From: Bacillota bacterium
GTDB lineage: Bacteria > Bacillota > Clostridia > Lachnospirales > Lachnospiraceae
Reading direction: 5' to 3'
DNA: 64,000 nt
Assembly (NCBI GenBank): GCA_023443225.1
Contig: JAEZVF010000058.1
Location: 85,120-149,119 of the forward strand
Of this stretch, positions 19,618 to 27,782 are shown one piece after another. A program made the translations under genes and the position numbers. The notes below the pieces were generated by a model that was given only the letters and a program-made list of their open reading frames with translations, ran no database searches and was not told the origin of the DNA. Position 1 is the first letter of the stretch, and every line of letters starts with the position of its first letter.

Positions 19618-21435
19618 TTAGAATGAGGGATAAATATCAATTGTTTGTCCACCGACTCCGGTATAGTTATTACCTGTGGACCACGTGGTATCGTTAATTA
19701 ATGGTTTGAATTCAAATGATTCTCCTACTCCATATCTTTCAATTTCATAAACCCATATATCAGAAGAGACATTCAACATTTCTCTGCCGTCTGTCCACCA
19801 TAATGGATAATCATCTCCTCTTAAATGCATTGTATTACCTAATCCAACATCATAATGAACACGAATTGTTGTTACTACCTTATCCGGCTCAGAGTATGCT
19901 TCTGCTGAGTCTGATGTAAATACATATGCTGTTTTAGCTGGAATAGTTAATGAAATCTGTTTGCCGGTAAGAGCACCATCCTCTACAGTAACTGTTGTTG
20001 ACGTATTTAAAAGATTAGTTAACAGAGAACCCGTTGTAATACTACTTTCTGCTCTTAATGGTATGGTTCTGGTTTCATTACTTGTACCATTATTGATTAC
20101 AGTAATAATTTCCTCACCAGAAGAGTCATTACGTCTGGAATAAGCATAAATATTATCTTCTACCCACATTTCTCTTTGGGTTCCACTACTAAGGCAGTTG
20201 TAATCTTTTCTGATCTTAGCTAGTTTTTGAATATATTGGTATATCGATCCATCTTCTGAAAATCCAGGCATCATTTCACGATTTTCCTTATTTGCAATAC
20301 CTGCCCATTCAGTAGGTAGACCCCCGCCATAGCATTCCTGTTCAGTTCCATAGTATACATCAGGCATGCCGCGCATTGTAAACAAAAAGGTTAATGCCAA
20401 ACGAAGCTTCTGATAATTATCATCTGCCAGACATAAGAATCTGTCTCTGTCATGATTATCAATAAATGTTACAAGGCGATTCACATTGCTGTATTTATAA
20501 TCTTGATCTAGAATGTTCTTTACATTATAAAAACTGGCATCATTGGCAAACACCTCTCGTGCCTGAAAAAATAAAGGAAAATCAAGAACTCCCCATTCAT
20601 AATTCTGATAGTCACTAACATAATCCACATCACCAACAAAAATCTCCCCAAATGAAGGGACTCCTAAATATGCTTCAAATTCTGCTAGAAATGTTTTATC
20701 TACAGACCTAGCGGCATCTACCCTGACTCCATCAACACCTGTATCATCGACCCACATTTTATAGACGTCCTTAATAGCCGCTCTTGCATCACTATTTGAA
20801 TGGTCAACATCATCCAAGCCACCCAAATCAGCATTTTGCACCTGCCATTCATCGTTCCAGTCAGTAATATCTCCATTATGATGATACCAAGCAGGATTAT
20901 TAAAAGGTGCTGCTGGCTGATACTCTGTAGAATTGTATGCAGTTTCATAAGGTTTCAAGTAGTCGGCTGTATGATTTGGAACCACATCTAAAACAACTTT
21001 TAATCCCAAATTATGTGCCTCGTCCACTAAATCTATTAAATCTTGTTTTGTACCGTAGTGTGGCTCTGCGTTATAATAATCCTTTGTAAAGTATCCATGA
21101 TAGCCTGACTCCGAACCATCTCTACTTAACAACTCATTTTCAGATGGAGGTGAAATCCAAATAGCTGTCATTCCCAGATCCTTTATGTATGGAAGCTTGG
21201 ATTTCAATCCTATCCAGTCTCCACCTTGAGTATACTTTAAATCACCTGCTCTGTATTCCACATTCAAATTACCATTATTGTTAGCATTTCCATCATAAAA
21301 TCGATCTGTTAAAACCATGTAAATAATATCAGTTTCATCAAGAACACTACTGTTAGATACCCCTAATGTTGTAAAAGTATCATTTTTAGTACCTAAGGTC
21401 GTACTCTCTGCGTGTGCATTAATTGGAACAAGCAT
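19618..21435 (-). CDS. Secreted alpha-amylase family (GH13) enzyme; start region frameshifted
   Basis: 605 residues from the ATG at 21435. The GH13 motifs are DVVPNH, GVRVDAARS (nucleophile Asp), FGEIFVGD (acid/base Glu) and FIDNHDRDR. The last 80 residues (VHYDVGLGN...WW...) look like a starch-binding module. In-frame codons continue upstream and encode TKKYLAIFISLILSIV, a signal peptide completing the visible INAHA cleavage site. The only ribosome site (AAAGGAG) precedes an ATG at 21485-21487 that is one base out of frame and stops at codon 3. Removing one base (21484) would give MTKKYLAIF... in frame. The enzyme would degrade starch outside the cell and feed the adjacent importer. Confidence 0.85.
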   Translation of the reverse strand: MLVPINAHAESTTLGTKNDTFTTLGVSNSSVLDETDIIYMVLTDRFYDGNANNNGNLNVEYRAGDLKYTQGGDWIGLKSKLPYIKDLGMTAIWISPPSENELLSRDGSESGYHGYFTKDYYNAEPHYGTKQDLIDLVDEAHNLGLKVVLDVVPNHTADYLKPYETAYNSTEYQPAAPFNNPAWYHHNGDITDWNDEWQVQNADLGGLDDVDHSNSDARAAIKDVYKMWVDDTGVDGVRVDAARSVDKTFLAEFEAYLGVPSFGEIFVGDVDYVSDYQNYEWGVLDFPLFFQAREVFANDASFYNVKNILDQDYKYSNVNRLVTFIDNHDRDRFLCLADDNYQKLRLALTFLFTMRGMPDVYYGTEQECYGGGLPTEWAGIANKENREMMPGFSEDGSIYQYIQKLAKIRKDYNCLSSGTQREMWVEDNIYAYSRRNDSSGEEIITVINNGTSNETRTIPLRAESSITTGSLLTNLLNTSTTVTVEDGALTGKQISLTIPAKTAYVFTSDSAEAYSEPDKVVTTIRVHYDVGLGNTMHLRGDDYPLWWTDGREMLNVSSDIWVYEIERYGVGESFEFKPLINDTTWSTGNNYTGVGGQTIDIYPSF

Positions 21436-21529
21436 AACTATAGATAATATTAACGATATAAATATTGCTAAGTATTTTTTAGTACATTTCTGAACTCCTT
21501 TCCGCTTGCCTAGCAGGCAATAAATAAAA

Positions 21530-22369
21530 TTACCCCTTTATACTACCGGTTGTCAGACCTGTTACAAAAAATTTCTGACAAAATATAAATACAAGTAAAA
21601 TTGGAATTAAGCTAAGTACTGATAAGGCAAACACATATCCCCACTGAGTAAACTGATGTTGACCGAAGAATCCGGATATGGCTATTGGCAAAGTTCTTTG
21701 CATATTATCATTTATCACTGTGTTAGCCCAAGGATATTCTTCCCATGCTGTCAAAAAATTAAAAATAGATACCGATGCAATACCAGGTTTTATTAGTGGT
21801 AAAATAATACGAAAGAAAATAGTAAAAACAGACCCCCCATCCATATATACAGCTTCATCAAGCTCTTTTGGAATATTTTCTGCAAATCCCTTTATCATAA
21901 AAGTTGAATATGGAATAACCCATGCAACATAAAAAGGAATAAGTCCAAAAAGCTTATTAATGACCTTTAACTTAACTGCTAATTCATATTGAGGTACGAT
22001 TAATGTTGTTCCTGGTATAATCATAGTCAATATAATAAATATAAATAACAATTTTCTTCCGATAAATTCAAACCTGGCAATACAAAATCCAAGTGCTGCT
22101 GCTACAAATGCTGCTATCAATACAGTAGTAGAAGAAACAAAAATACTATTTAAGAAATTAATATAGAATTTCCCCTTTAAAATAATATACTGATAATTTT
22201 CAAGTGTAATTTCACTTAAGCTTGGGAAAAAGCGTGGTGGGAATTCATATAAAGCCCCATTAGGTTTTAACGAAGTACTAACCATGTAAATCATAGGCAT
22301 AACTACAATAAAGAGTCCAGTTGCCAAAATTAAGCTAATTATGCCTTGATACATTTTTGTTCTTTTCAT
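21530..22369 (-). CDS. Sugar ABC transporter permease, MalG type
   Basis: About 279 residues from the ATG at 22367-22369 (AAAGG eight bases upstream). A GTG at 22376-22378 is a possible alternative start. There are six membrane helices and the EAA loop ELDEAVYMDGGSVFTIFFRIILPLIKPG (about residues 185-212), which docks on the ATPase. The EAA loop and permease signature are those of the MalG family in CUT1 maltodextrin importers. The start lies at the end of malF, indicating translational coupling. Confidence 0.9.
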   Translation of the reverse strand: MKRTKMYQGIISLILATGLFIVVMPMIYMVSTSLKPNGALYEFPPRFFPSLSEITLENYQYIILKGKFYINFLNSIFVSSTTVLIAAFVAAALGFCIARFEFIGRKLLFIFIILTMIIPGTTLIVPQYELAVKLKVINKLFGLIPFYVAWVIPYSTFMIKGFAENIPKELDEAVYMDGGSVFTIFFRIILPLIKPGIASVSIFNFLTAWEEYPWANTVINDNMQRTLPIAISGFFGQHQFTQWGYVFALSVLSLIPILLVFIFCQKFFVTGLTTGSIKG

Positions 22370-22374
22370 TATTA

Positions 22375-23268
22375 TCACCTTTCTCCCTTCTCGTTGTTTT
22401 TCATCAGCTTAAACTGCAAAGCCGCTAGTAAAGCCAGACTAATTGCAACGATAAAAGACAATCCTGCAGAATAACCGAACTTACCAGTACTAAAAGCCTT
22501 GTAGTACATCCAGGTTAGTACTGTATCTGTCTGATGCCCTGGCTCTCCCCCAGTAATCATCTTAATGGAAGTAAAGACGTTAAACCCTCCAATTGTAAGC
22601 ATGACTAATGCAAATAATATCGTACCTCGAATGCAGGGAAGGGTAACATAAAAAAACTTATGTATATGATTGGCTCCGTCTATTCCTGCTGCTTCATATA
22701 AATCAGTAGGTACCGTTTGCAATGCTGCTAGAAAAACAACCATATTCCAGCCAATTCCTTTCCAAACTCCTAGTAGCATTGCAACCGATAAGCCTCCCCA
22801 TCTAGAATCCAGCCAACGAATGTTATGATTGATAAGCTTGATCACATTGGTAAGAAAATAGTTCAGCATACCTTCTGTATTAAATATGTATTTAAATATC
22901 AATGATGCAATAACCCATGAAGTAATCACAGGCAGATAATATAAAACCCGATATGTCACCTTAAAACGTACAATGCTGTTTATAAGTAAAGCAATCAGTA
23001 ATCCTATAAGCATTTGTCCCGGCACTGTAAACAGGGTGTAAATTAGTGTATTTACAAAAGAAGTTCGAAAATACTCATCCTGCCAGACCTCTATATAATT
23101 TTGCAGCCCTATAAATTTCTGATTAAGTAAAGAACCAAAATCCCATTCATAGAAACTCATAATAAATAGCTTTATAATAGGATATATAGTAAATGTCCCA
23201 AATATAATAAGTCCCGGCAATAGCAGTAAGCCAATCTGCAACCTGTTTCCTAGCATTTTTTTCTTCAT
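22375..23268 (-). CDS. Sugar ABC transporter permease, MalF type
   Basis: 297 residues, six membrane helices. The EAA loop is LYEAAGIDGANHIHKFFYVTLPCIRG (about residues 190-216), and GKFGYSAGLSFIVAIS lies in the last helix. It is the partner of the MalG-type permease and has GGGGGAACAAGA before the ATG. A 103-bp gap separates it from the binding-protein gene, with no terminator visible. No ATPase is encoded in this cluster; the MsmK-type ATPase at 56.8-57.9 kb would fit. Confidence 0.9.
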   Translation of the reverse strand: MKKKMLGNRLQIGLLLLPGLIIFGTFTIYPIIKLFIMSFYEWDFGSLLNQKFIGLQNYIEVWQDEYFRTSFVNTLIYTLFTVPGQMLIGLLIALLINSIVRFKVTYRVLYYLPVITSWVIASLIFKYIFNTEGMLNYFLTNVIKLINHNIRWLDSRWGGLSVAMLLGVWKGIGWNMVVFLAALQTVPTDLYEAAGIDGANHIHKFFYVTLPCIRGTILFALVMLTIGGFNVFTSIKMITGGEPGHQTDTVLTWMYYKAFSTGKFGYSAGLSFIVAISLALLAALQFKLMKNNEKGER

Positions 23269-23371
23269 TCTTGTTCCCCCTGTTCACTAGCCAACAATTA
23301 CCTTCCATAATCAAAACCATCCTTGCCTATTGTTGACGTGATGTGCCTTTTGTATTATACTAATATAAACA

Positions 23372-24697
23372 TTATTCAGCCAACAAAGCATCCACTTTTG
23401 TAGCCAGTTCATCCATTGCATTCTGAGCAGTTGCTTCGCCATTCATGACTTTTGTTACAGCTACAGACAGTTCATTATCAACTTCAGACCAGCATGCAAT
23501 AGTAGGACGTGATTTGGCATTTCTAATTGCTAATAAAAATGGAGCAAAATCGGCATTTTTAACAAGATCATTCCCTAATGCTTCTTTGTTAACCGGGATT
23601 TGTCCGCACTTAGCCATTTCTTGCTGTGCATAATCGTTTGTCATAAACTTCATAAACTTCCAAGCGGCTTCTTTATTTGCCGTATTAAACATAGATATAT
23701 CTTCACCACCCAAAACAGAATGGGAACCACCATCACCTGCTGGTATTTCAATGGTTGCATATTCTAAATCTGGATATGCACCAGCAAGTTCCGCTATTTT
23801 CCATGGGCCTTCTAACAACATCATGTATCTACCCGTACCGAAGCCGTCTGTCATGGGAATATCACCACTGTTCCATCCAGTAATATTTCCGTCTTTATAT
23901 AAATCAGCAAGCATCTGGATGGCCGCTACAGTTTCAGGACTGTTAATATAACCACTTGCTTTTGTTTGTTCCGGATTAGTGATTTCTCCTCCACAGCTCC
24001 AGATAAAGGGACAAAGATTCCATCCACTCAAGGCAGGTTCGTTATAACCCCATATTTGTTGTCCATTTTCATTGAATCCTGAAAGTGTTTTTATAGCATT
24101 TACAAAATCATCCATTGTTTTTGGAGCATTTAAATTAGCTTTCTTGAAAGCTTCTACATTGTAGAATAAAATTTTCGTATTGGTATTAAGGGCTAACCCA
24201 TATGTATGACCATCAATACTTGCAGTACTCATAGCACTCTCTAATAAGCCCTGGGATACAGACTGGAAATCTTCCATTTCTTCATCCAAAGAAACCAATA
24301 CTCCAGCTTTTTGAAATTCTGGTATCCATGCACTATCAAGTCGTGCTACATCAGGTAGTGTCTTTGATTTTGCACTGATTAGAATCTTCTCATGCAAATC
24401 TGCCCATTCATGAGATACTGCATTTACTTTGATTCCCGGATTTTCAGATTCAAACGCCGGAATCAATGTGTTTACCAAGGTTTCATTCTCTGCTGACTGA
24501 GCACTGTAGTGATGCCAGAAATTAATTGTTACCGATTCCTTTTTTTTTGCAGCTTCCTCGGTATCTACCACTTCATTAGCTGGTTCATTGCCTTGCTGCG
24601 TGGTTTCCGATACTACTGGTGATTTACCACAGCTTATTAACGCCGCCAAGCATACCATAACTGTGATAATTGCCAGTATTTTTCTTCCTTTTTTCAT
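23372..24697 (-). CDS. Extracellular solute-binding protein (maltodextrin/oligosaccharide), lipoprotein
   Basis: 441 residues. The signal peptide ends in the lipobox ALISC, so it is lipid-anchored. The fold is the MalE/family 1 binding protein: INFWHHYSAQS near the N-terminus, the GTGRYMMLLEGPWK region, and EAAWKFMKFMTNDYAQQ. The partners are the two downstream permeases. The flanking GH13 enzymes point to starch-derived maltodextrins as substrate, which is inference. GGAGGAAAGAAAC precedes the ATG, 12 bp after the GH13 gene. Confidence 0.9.
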   Translation of the reverse strand: MKKGRKILAIITVMVCLAALISCGKSPVVSETTQQGNEPANEVVDTEEAAKKKESVTINFWHHYSAQSAENETLVNTLIPAFESENPGIKVNAVSHEWADLHEKILISAKSKTLPDVARLDSAWIPEFQKAGVLVSLDEEMEDFQSVSQGLLESAMSTASIDGHTYGLALNTNTKILFYNVEAFKKANLNAPKTMDDFVNAIKTLSGFNENGQQIWGYNEPALSGWNLCPFIWSCGGEITNPEQTKASGYINSPETVAAIQMLADLYKDGNITGWNSGDIPMTDGFGTGRYMMLLEGPWKIAELAGAYPDLEYATIEIPAGDGGSHSVLGGEDISMFNTANKEAAWKFMKFMTNDYAQQEMAKCGQIPVNKEALGNDLVKNADFAPFLLAIRNAKSRPTIACWSEVDNELSVAVTKVMNGEATAQNAMDELATKVDALLAE

Positions 24698-24709
24698 GTT
24701 TCTTTCCTC

Positions 24710-26497
24710 CTATACAGTTTTTATGACTTTCATGGTATATGGATTAAGTGTAACTGCTATTCTACCTCCATATTCCAGTACGTCCTCATTATAATAATGC
24801 TCACCCTCTACTATCTCTTCTGCTTGAATTTCTTCTCCTGATATAATATCTCTATAGATTCCTGATTGAAACACCGGTATCAATAAGCTTTCACTATTCT
24901 TACTCTTATTGAAGACAGTATAAACAGCTTCCTCCTTAATATATCTTACAAATCCAAAAACACCTTTATTATTTTCACAGACATTCGTAGCATATTTCCC
25001 GTATCGAATAGAAGTTTCCTCTTTTCTCAACCTGGCCATGGTCTGATACCATGTCAACAGCTCTTTATCTTGTTTTGTTTCCTCCCATTCCATAGTTCTT
25101 CTACAATCCGGATCATTCTCCCCAGTTATACCGACTTCATCACCATAATATATGGATGGCGAACCTTGAAATAAAAACTGAAATCCTACAGCCAATTTTA
25201 GTTTCTCTTTATCTTCTCCACATAAATATATAAATCTTTCAGTATCATGACTATCTAGCAAATTAAATAATCCATCCTTTGTCTCTGACAAATAACTGGC
25301 TAACATATGATTCAACCTATGGTCAAATTCTAAAGAATCTATGGTTTCCTTTGCAAAAAAATCTCTGACAGCATCACGAAAAACATAATTCATAATGCTA
25401 TCCATTTGATTTCCCATCATCATCCGCAAACCCAACCCCCATGTTTCCCCAAGTAGTAGAATGTTTGGATATTTTCTTTTTAAATGGATTCTTACTTCCT
25501 GCCACACACTTCCGTCTACTTCATCAGCCACATCTAGTCGCCAACCATCTATATTAAATTCTTCTATCCAATAGTTCATAATAGTTAAAATATATTCTCT
25601 AACTTGAGGATTTGAAGTGTTTAGTTTTGGCATCCATTTGTAGGCACCTACACATTCGTAATTATGATGGGATACTGTAACTGGAAATTCTGTTATGTAG
25701 AACCAATCTTTATACTCTGACTTTTTTTGTTTTTTTAGTATATCCATAAAAGGTTTAAAGTTTATTCCTGTATGGTTGAATACTCCATCGAGAATTATTC
25801 TAATTTCTCTTCTATGACACTCTTTCACCAGTTCTCTAAACTCTTCTTTTGTTCCAATTGTTTCATCAATTTCAAAATAGTCCGTAGTCGCATATTTGTG
25901 ATTAAAATCCCCTTTAAAAATAGGATTTAAATAAATACATTGTATTCCTAATTCCTTTAAATAATCTAGTTTTAAGGTGATTCCTCTGATATCCCCTCCC
26001 ATATAGTTTTCTCTGGTAGGCGTACTCCCCCATGGTTCAAGATTCTTTGGATCATTCTTTAAGTTACCGTTGAAAAAACGTTCAGGGAAAATTTGATAAA
26101 ATATTTGCCCCTTTGCCCATGACGGGATTTGAATACAATCTCCCTGATTTGCGTAGAGGTATTCGAAAAATCCATCCTTTGGTTCTTGTTCCTCTAACCC
26201 ATGGGAAGCATAATATCTTACCAGTCCTTTCCAATCTTCCAATAAAAAAAAATACTTTTGGTAACGTGCTATTTTAGAAAACTGAATTTCTACACTGTAA
26301 TAATCAAAAAGTTTATCCCTATATTTCCATTGTAAATCCACATAACTTCTCTCTTCAGGGTTGGTTCTTGCCCAATAGAAAAGTCGACATCTTTTAATAT
26401 CTTTCTTTCCCACCCTAATTTTAAACGTTAAACATTCTCTGGATTTGGCATAAACATACTGATTAGTATTCTCATGTAAAATTGCTTCTTTATTCAT
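24710..26497 (-). CDS. Intracellular GH13 glycosidase (neopullulanase/cyclomaltodextrinase type)
   Basis: About 595 residues from the ATG at 26495-26497 (AAGGAG five bases ahead; an upstream ATG lacks a site). It has no signal peptide. An N-terminal CBM34-like beta domain (about 1-115) precedes the catalytic barrel, with ILDGVFNHTG, GWRLDVADEVD (nucleophile Asp), LLGETWG (acid/base Glu) and LLDSHDTERF. Enzymes of this architecture hydrolyse imported maltodextrins, cyclodextrins or pullulan. The gene sits between the LacI regulator and the binding protein, consistent with a maltodextrin-utilisation operon. Confidence 0.9.
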   Translation of the reverse strand: MNKEAILHENTNQYVYAKSRECLTFKIRVGKKDIKRCRLFYWARTNPEERSYVDLQWKYRDKLFDYYSVEIQFSKIARYQKYFFLLEDWKGLVRYYASHGLEEQEPKDGFFEYLYANQGDCIQIPSWAKGQIFYQIFPERFFNGNLKNDPKNLEPWGSTPTRENYMGGDIRGITLKLDYLKELGIQCIYLNPIFKGDFNHKYATTDYFEIDETIGTKEEFRELVKECHRREIRIILDGVFNHTGINFKPFMDILKKQKKSEYKDWFYITEFPVTVSHHNYECVGAYKWMPKLNTSNPQVREYILTIMNYWIEEFNIDGWRLDVADEVDGSVWQEVRIHLKRKYPNILLLGETWGLGLRMMMGNQMDSIMNYVFRDAVRDFFAKETIDSLEFDHRLNHMLASYLSETKDGLFNLLDSHDTERFIYLCGEDKEKLKLAVGFQFLFQGSPSIYYGDEVGITGENDPDCRRTMEWEETKQDKELLTWYQTMARLRKEETSIRYGKYATNVCENNKGVFGFVRYIKEEAVYTVFNKSKNSESLLIPVFQSGIYRDIISGEEIQAEEIVEGEHYYNEDVLEYGGRIAVTLNPYTMKVIKTV

Positions 26498-26527
26498 GTA
26501 ATCTCCTTTCTGCATGTAGTGTCTGAA

Positions 26528-27541
26528 TTATTTAATAGTAGATTCTCGTAATAGTAATTTTGTTGATACTAATGCCTGACAATTTTCATAATCTGCATTT
26601 TTAATCTTTCTAATTAAGATTGTAGCTGCTTGCTCCCCTAAGCTAAAGGTATCCACATCTACAGCTGATAAAGGTGGATCCATGTATTCTGCAAAAGGAC
26701 AGTTATCAAAAGTCATAACACCTACTTGCTTTGGAACATTAAGCTCAAGCTCTTTTAACGCCTTTAAAACCTGATATGCTATCACATTATTCCCACATAG
26801 TATGGCATCTGGTGATTCTTCAAAATCCATGAGTGACTTCGTAATAAAAAAAGCGTTATCTGTATTTTCCATACAATCTTGTATATATTCCTTTTTTAAA
26901 GAATAACCTGCTTTCAATAGTTCTTTTTTATATCCCTCCATTCTTTTTATTGAAAAAACAGTTCTACGATTTTCTACAATAAAAGCAATCTTTTTGTAGC
27001 CAGATTTCACCAAATGTTCGACTGCCATTTCACTTCCCTCAGTATTGTTAATATCAACCCAGCTAGTTTCTGTTTTTTCTATCTCAGGCTCACCCAAAAT
27101 AATAAAAGGAAACTTTTGTTTCTTTAAAATCCGGATAAGCTTAGGAGTAGCACTTGAACTTGGTAAAATTATTCCATCTACTTTTTTCTCAAATACCATC
27201 TTTTCTACAGAAGACTGTTTCTCTTCCTCCTTATCATTTGTAATAATCAAACTATATCCAAAATTTTGAGCAACCTTTTCTATCGCAAAAACACTTCTGT
27301 TAAAAAAAGTGTTAGAAAATGTTTGTTCATCCTTGGCATCAATTACTAGTCCAATTGCGAAAGTATTCCCACTGGCAAAATTTCTTGCCAGACTATTAGG
27401 ATGATAATTCATCTCCTCCATAGCTTCCAAAATTCTATCTCTGGTTTCTTTAGATATGACCGCATTTCCATTAATTGCTCTTGAAACAGTAGAGGGTGCT
27501 ACACCTACTTTCTTTGCAATATCTTTAATTGTTACAGGCAT
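26528..27541 (-). CDS. LacI-family transcriptional regulator of the maltodextrin operon
   Basis: 337 residues. The N-terminal helix-turn-helix TIKDIAKKVGVAPSTVSRAIN and hinge MNYHPNSLARNF are followed by a periplasmic-binding-like sensor domain. It is the first gene of the cluster on the minus strand. Two identical palindromes typical of LacI operators lie in the 120 bp upstream, so it most likely represses its own operon until a maltose-type inducer binds. Confidence 0.92.
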   Translation of the reverse strand: MPVTIKDIAKKVGVAPSTVSRAINGNAVISKETRDRILEAMEEMNYHPNSLARNFASGNTFAIGLVIDAKDEQTFSNTFFNRSVFAIEKVAQNFGYSLIITNDKEEEKQSSVEKMVFEKKVDGIILPSSSATPKLIRILKKQKFPFIILGEPEIEKTETSWVDINNTEGSEMAVEHLVKSGYKKIAFIVENRRTVFSIKRMEGYKKELLKAGYSLKKEYIQDCMENTDNAFFITKSLMDFEESPDAILCGNNVIAYQVLKALKELELNVPKQVGVMTFDNCPFAEYMDPPLSAVDVDTFSLGEQAATILIRKIKNADYENCQALVSTKLLLRESTIK

Positions 27542-27560
27542 TTGTCCTTTCTTCCTTTCT

Positions 27561-27576
27561 ATGCAACCGTTTGCAT
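27561..27576 (-). promoter_or_regulatory. LacI-type operator 1
   Basis: The palindrome ATGCAAACGGTTGCAT (read on the minus strand) has the central CG expected for LacI/MalR-type operators. It lies 20 bp upstream of the regulator start, within the 5' untranslated region. Confidence 0.85.
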
Positions 27577-27590
27577 AAAATGTTAAAAAA

Positions 27591-27627
27591 ATATTTCCTT
27601 ATCAAATATTTCCTTATCAAATATTTC
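27591..27627. repeat. 15-bp tandem repeat between the two operators
   Basis: The unit ATATTTCCTTATCAA occurs twice in tandem (27591-27605, 27606-27620), followed by a partial third copy. It lies exactly between the two operators, so copy number would change operator spacing. Confidence 0.85.
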
Positions 27628-27638
27628 AATTTCTATCC

Positions 27639-27654
27639 ATGCAACCGTTTGCAT
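27639..27654 (-). promoter_or_regulatory. LacI-type operator 2
   Basis: Identical in sequence to operator 1 and centred 78 bp upstream of it, a spacing compatible with DNA looping by a tetramer or with two independent sites flanking the promoter. Confidence 0.85.
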
Positions 27655-27782
27655 CTTTACATATATATTAAAACTCTTATGAAATTTTGTCAATAGGGCG
27701 TATCAAAAATATTAATTTTTAGTAAATTGTACTAAACAAACTTCCCTCTATACAAATGGTTGAGTATTCCTGTGCCCCCTAA

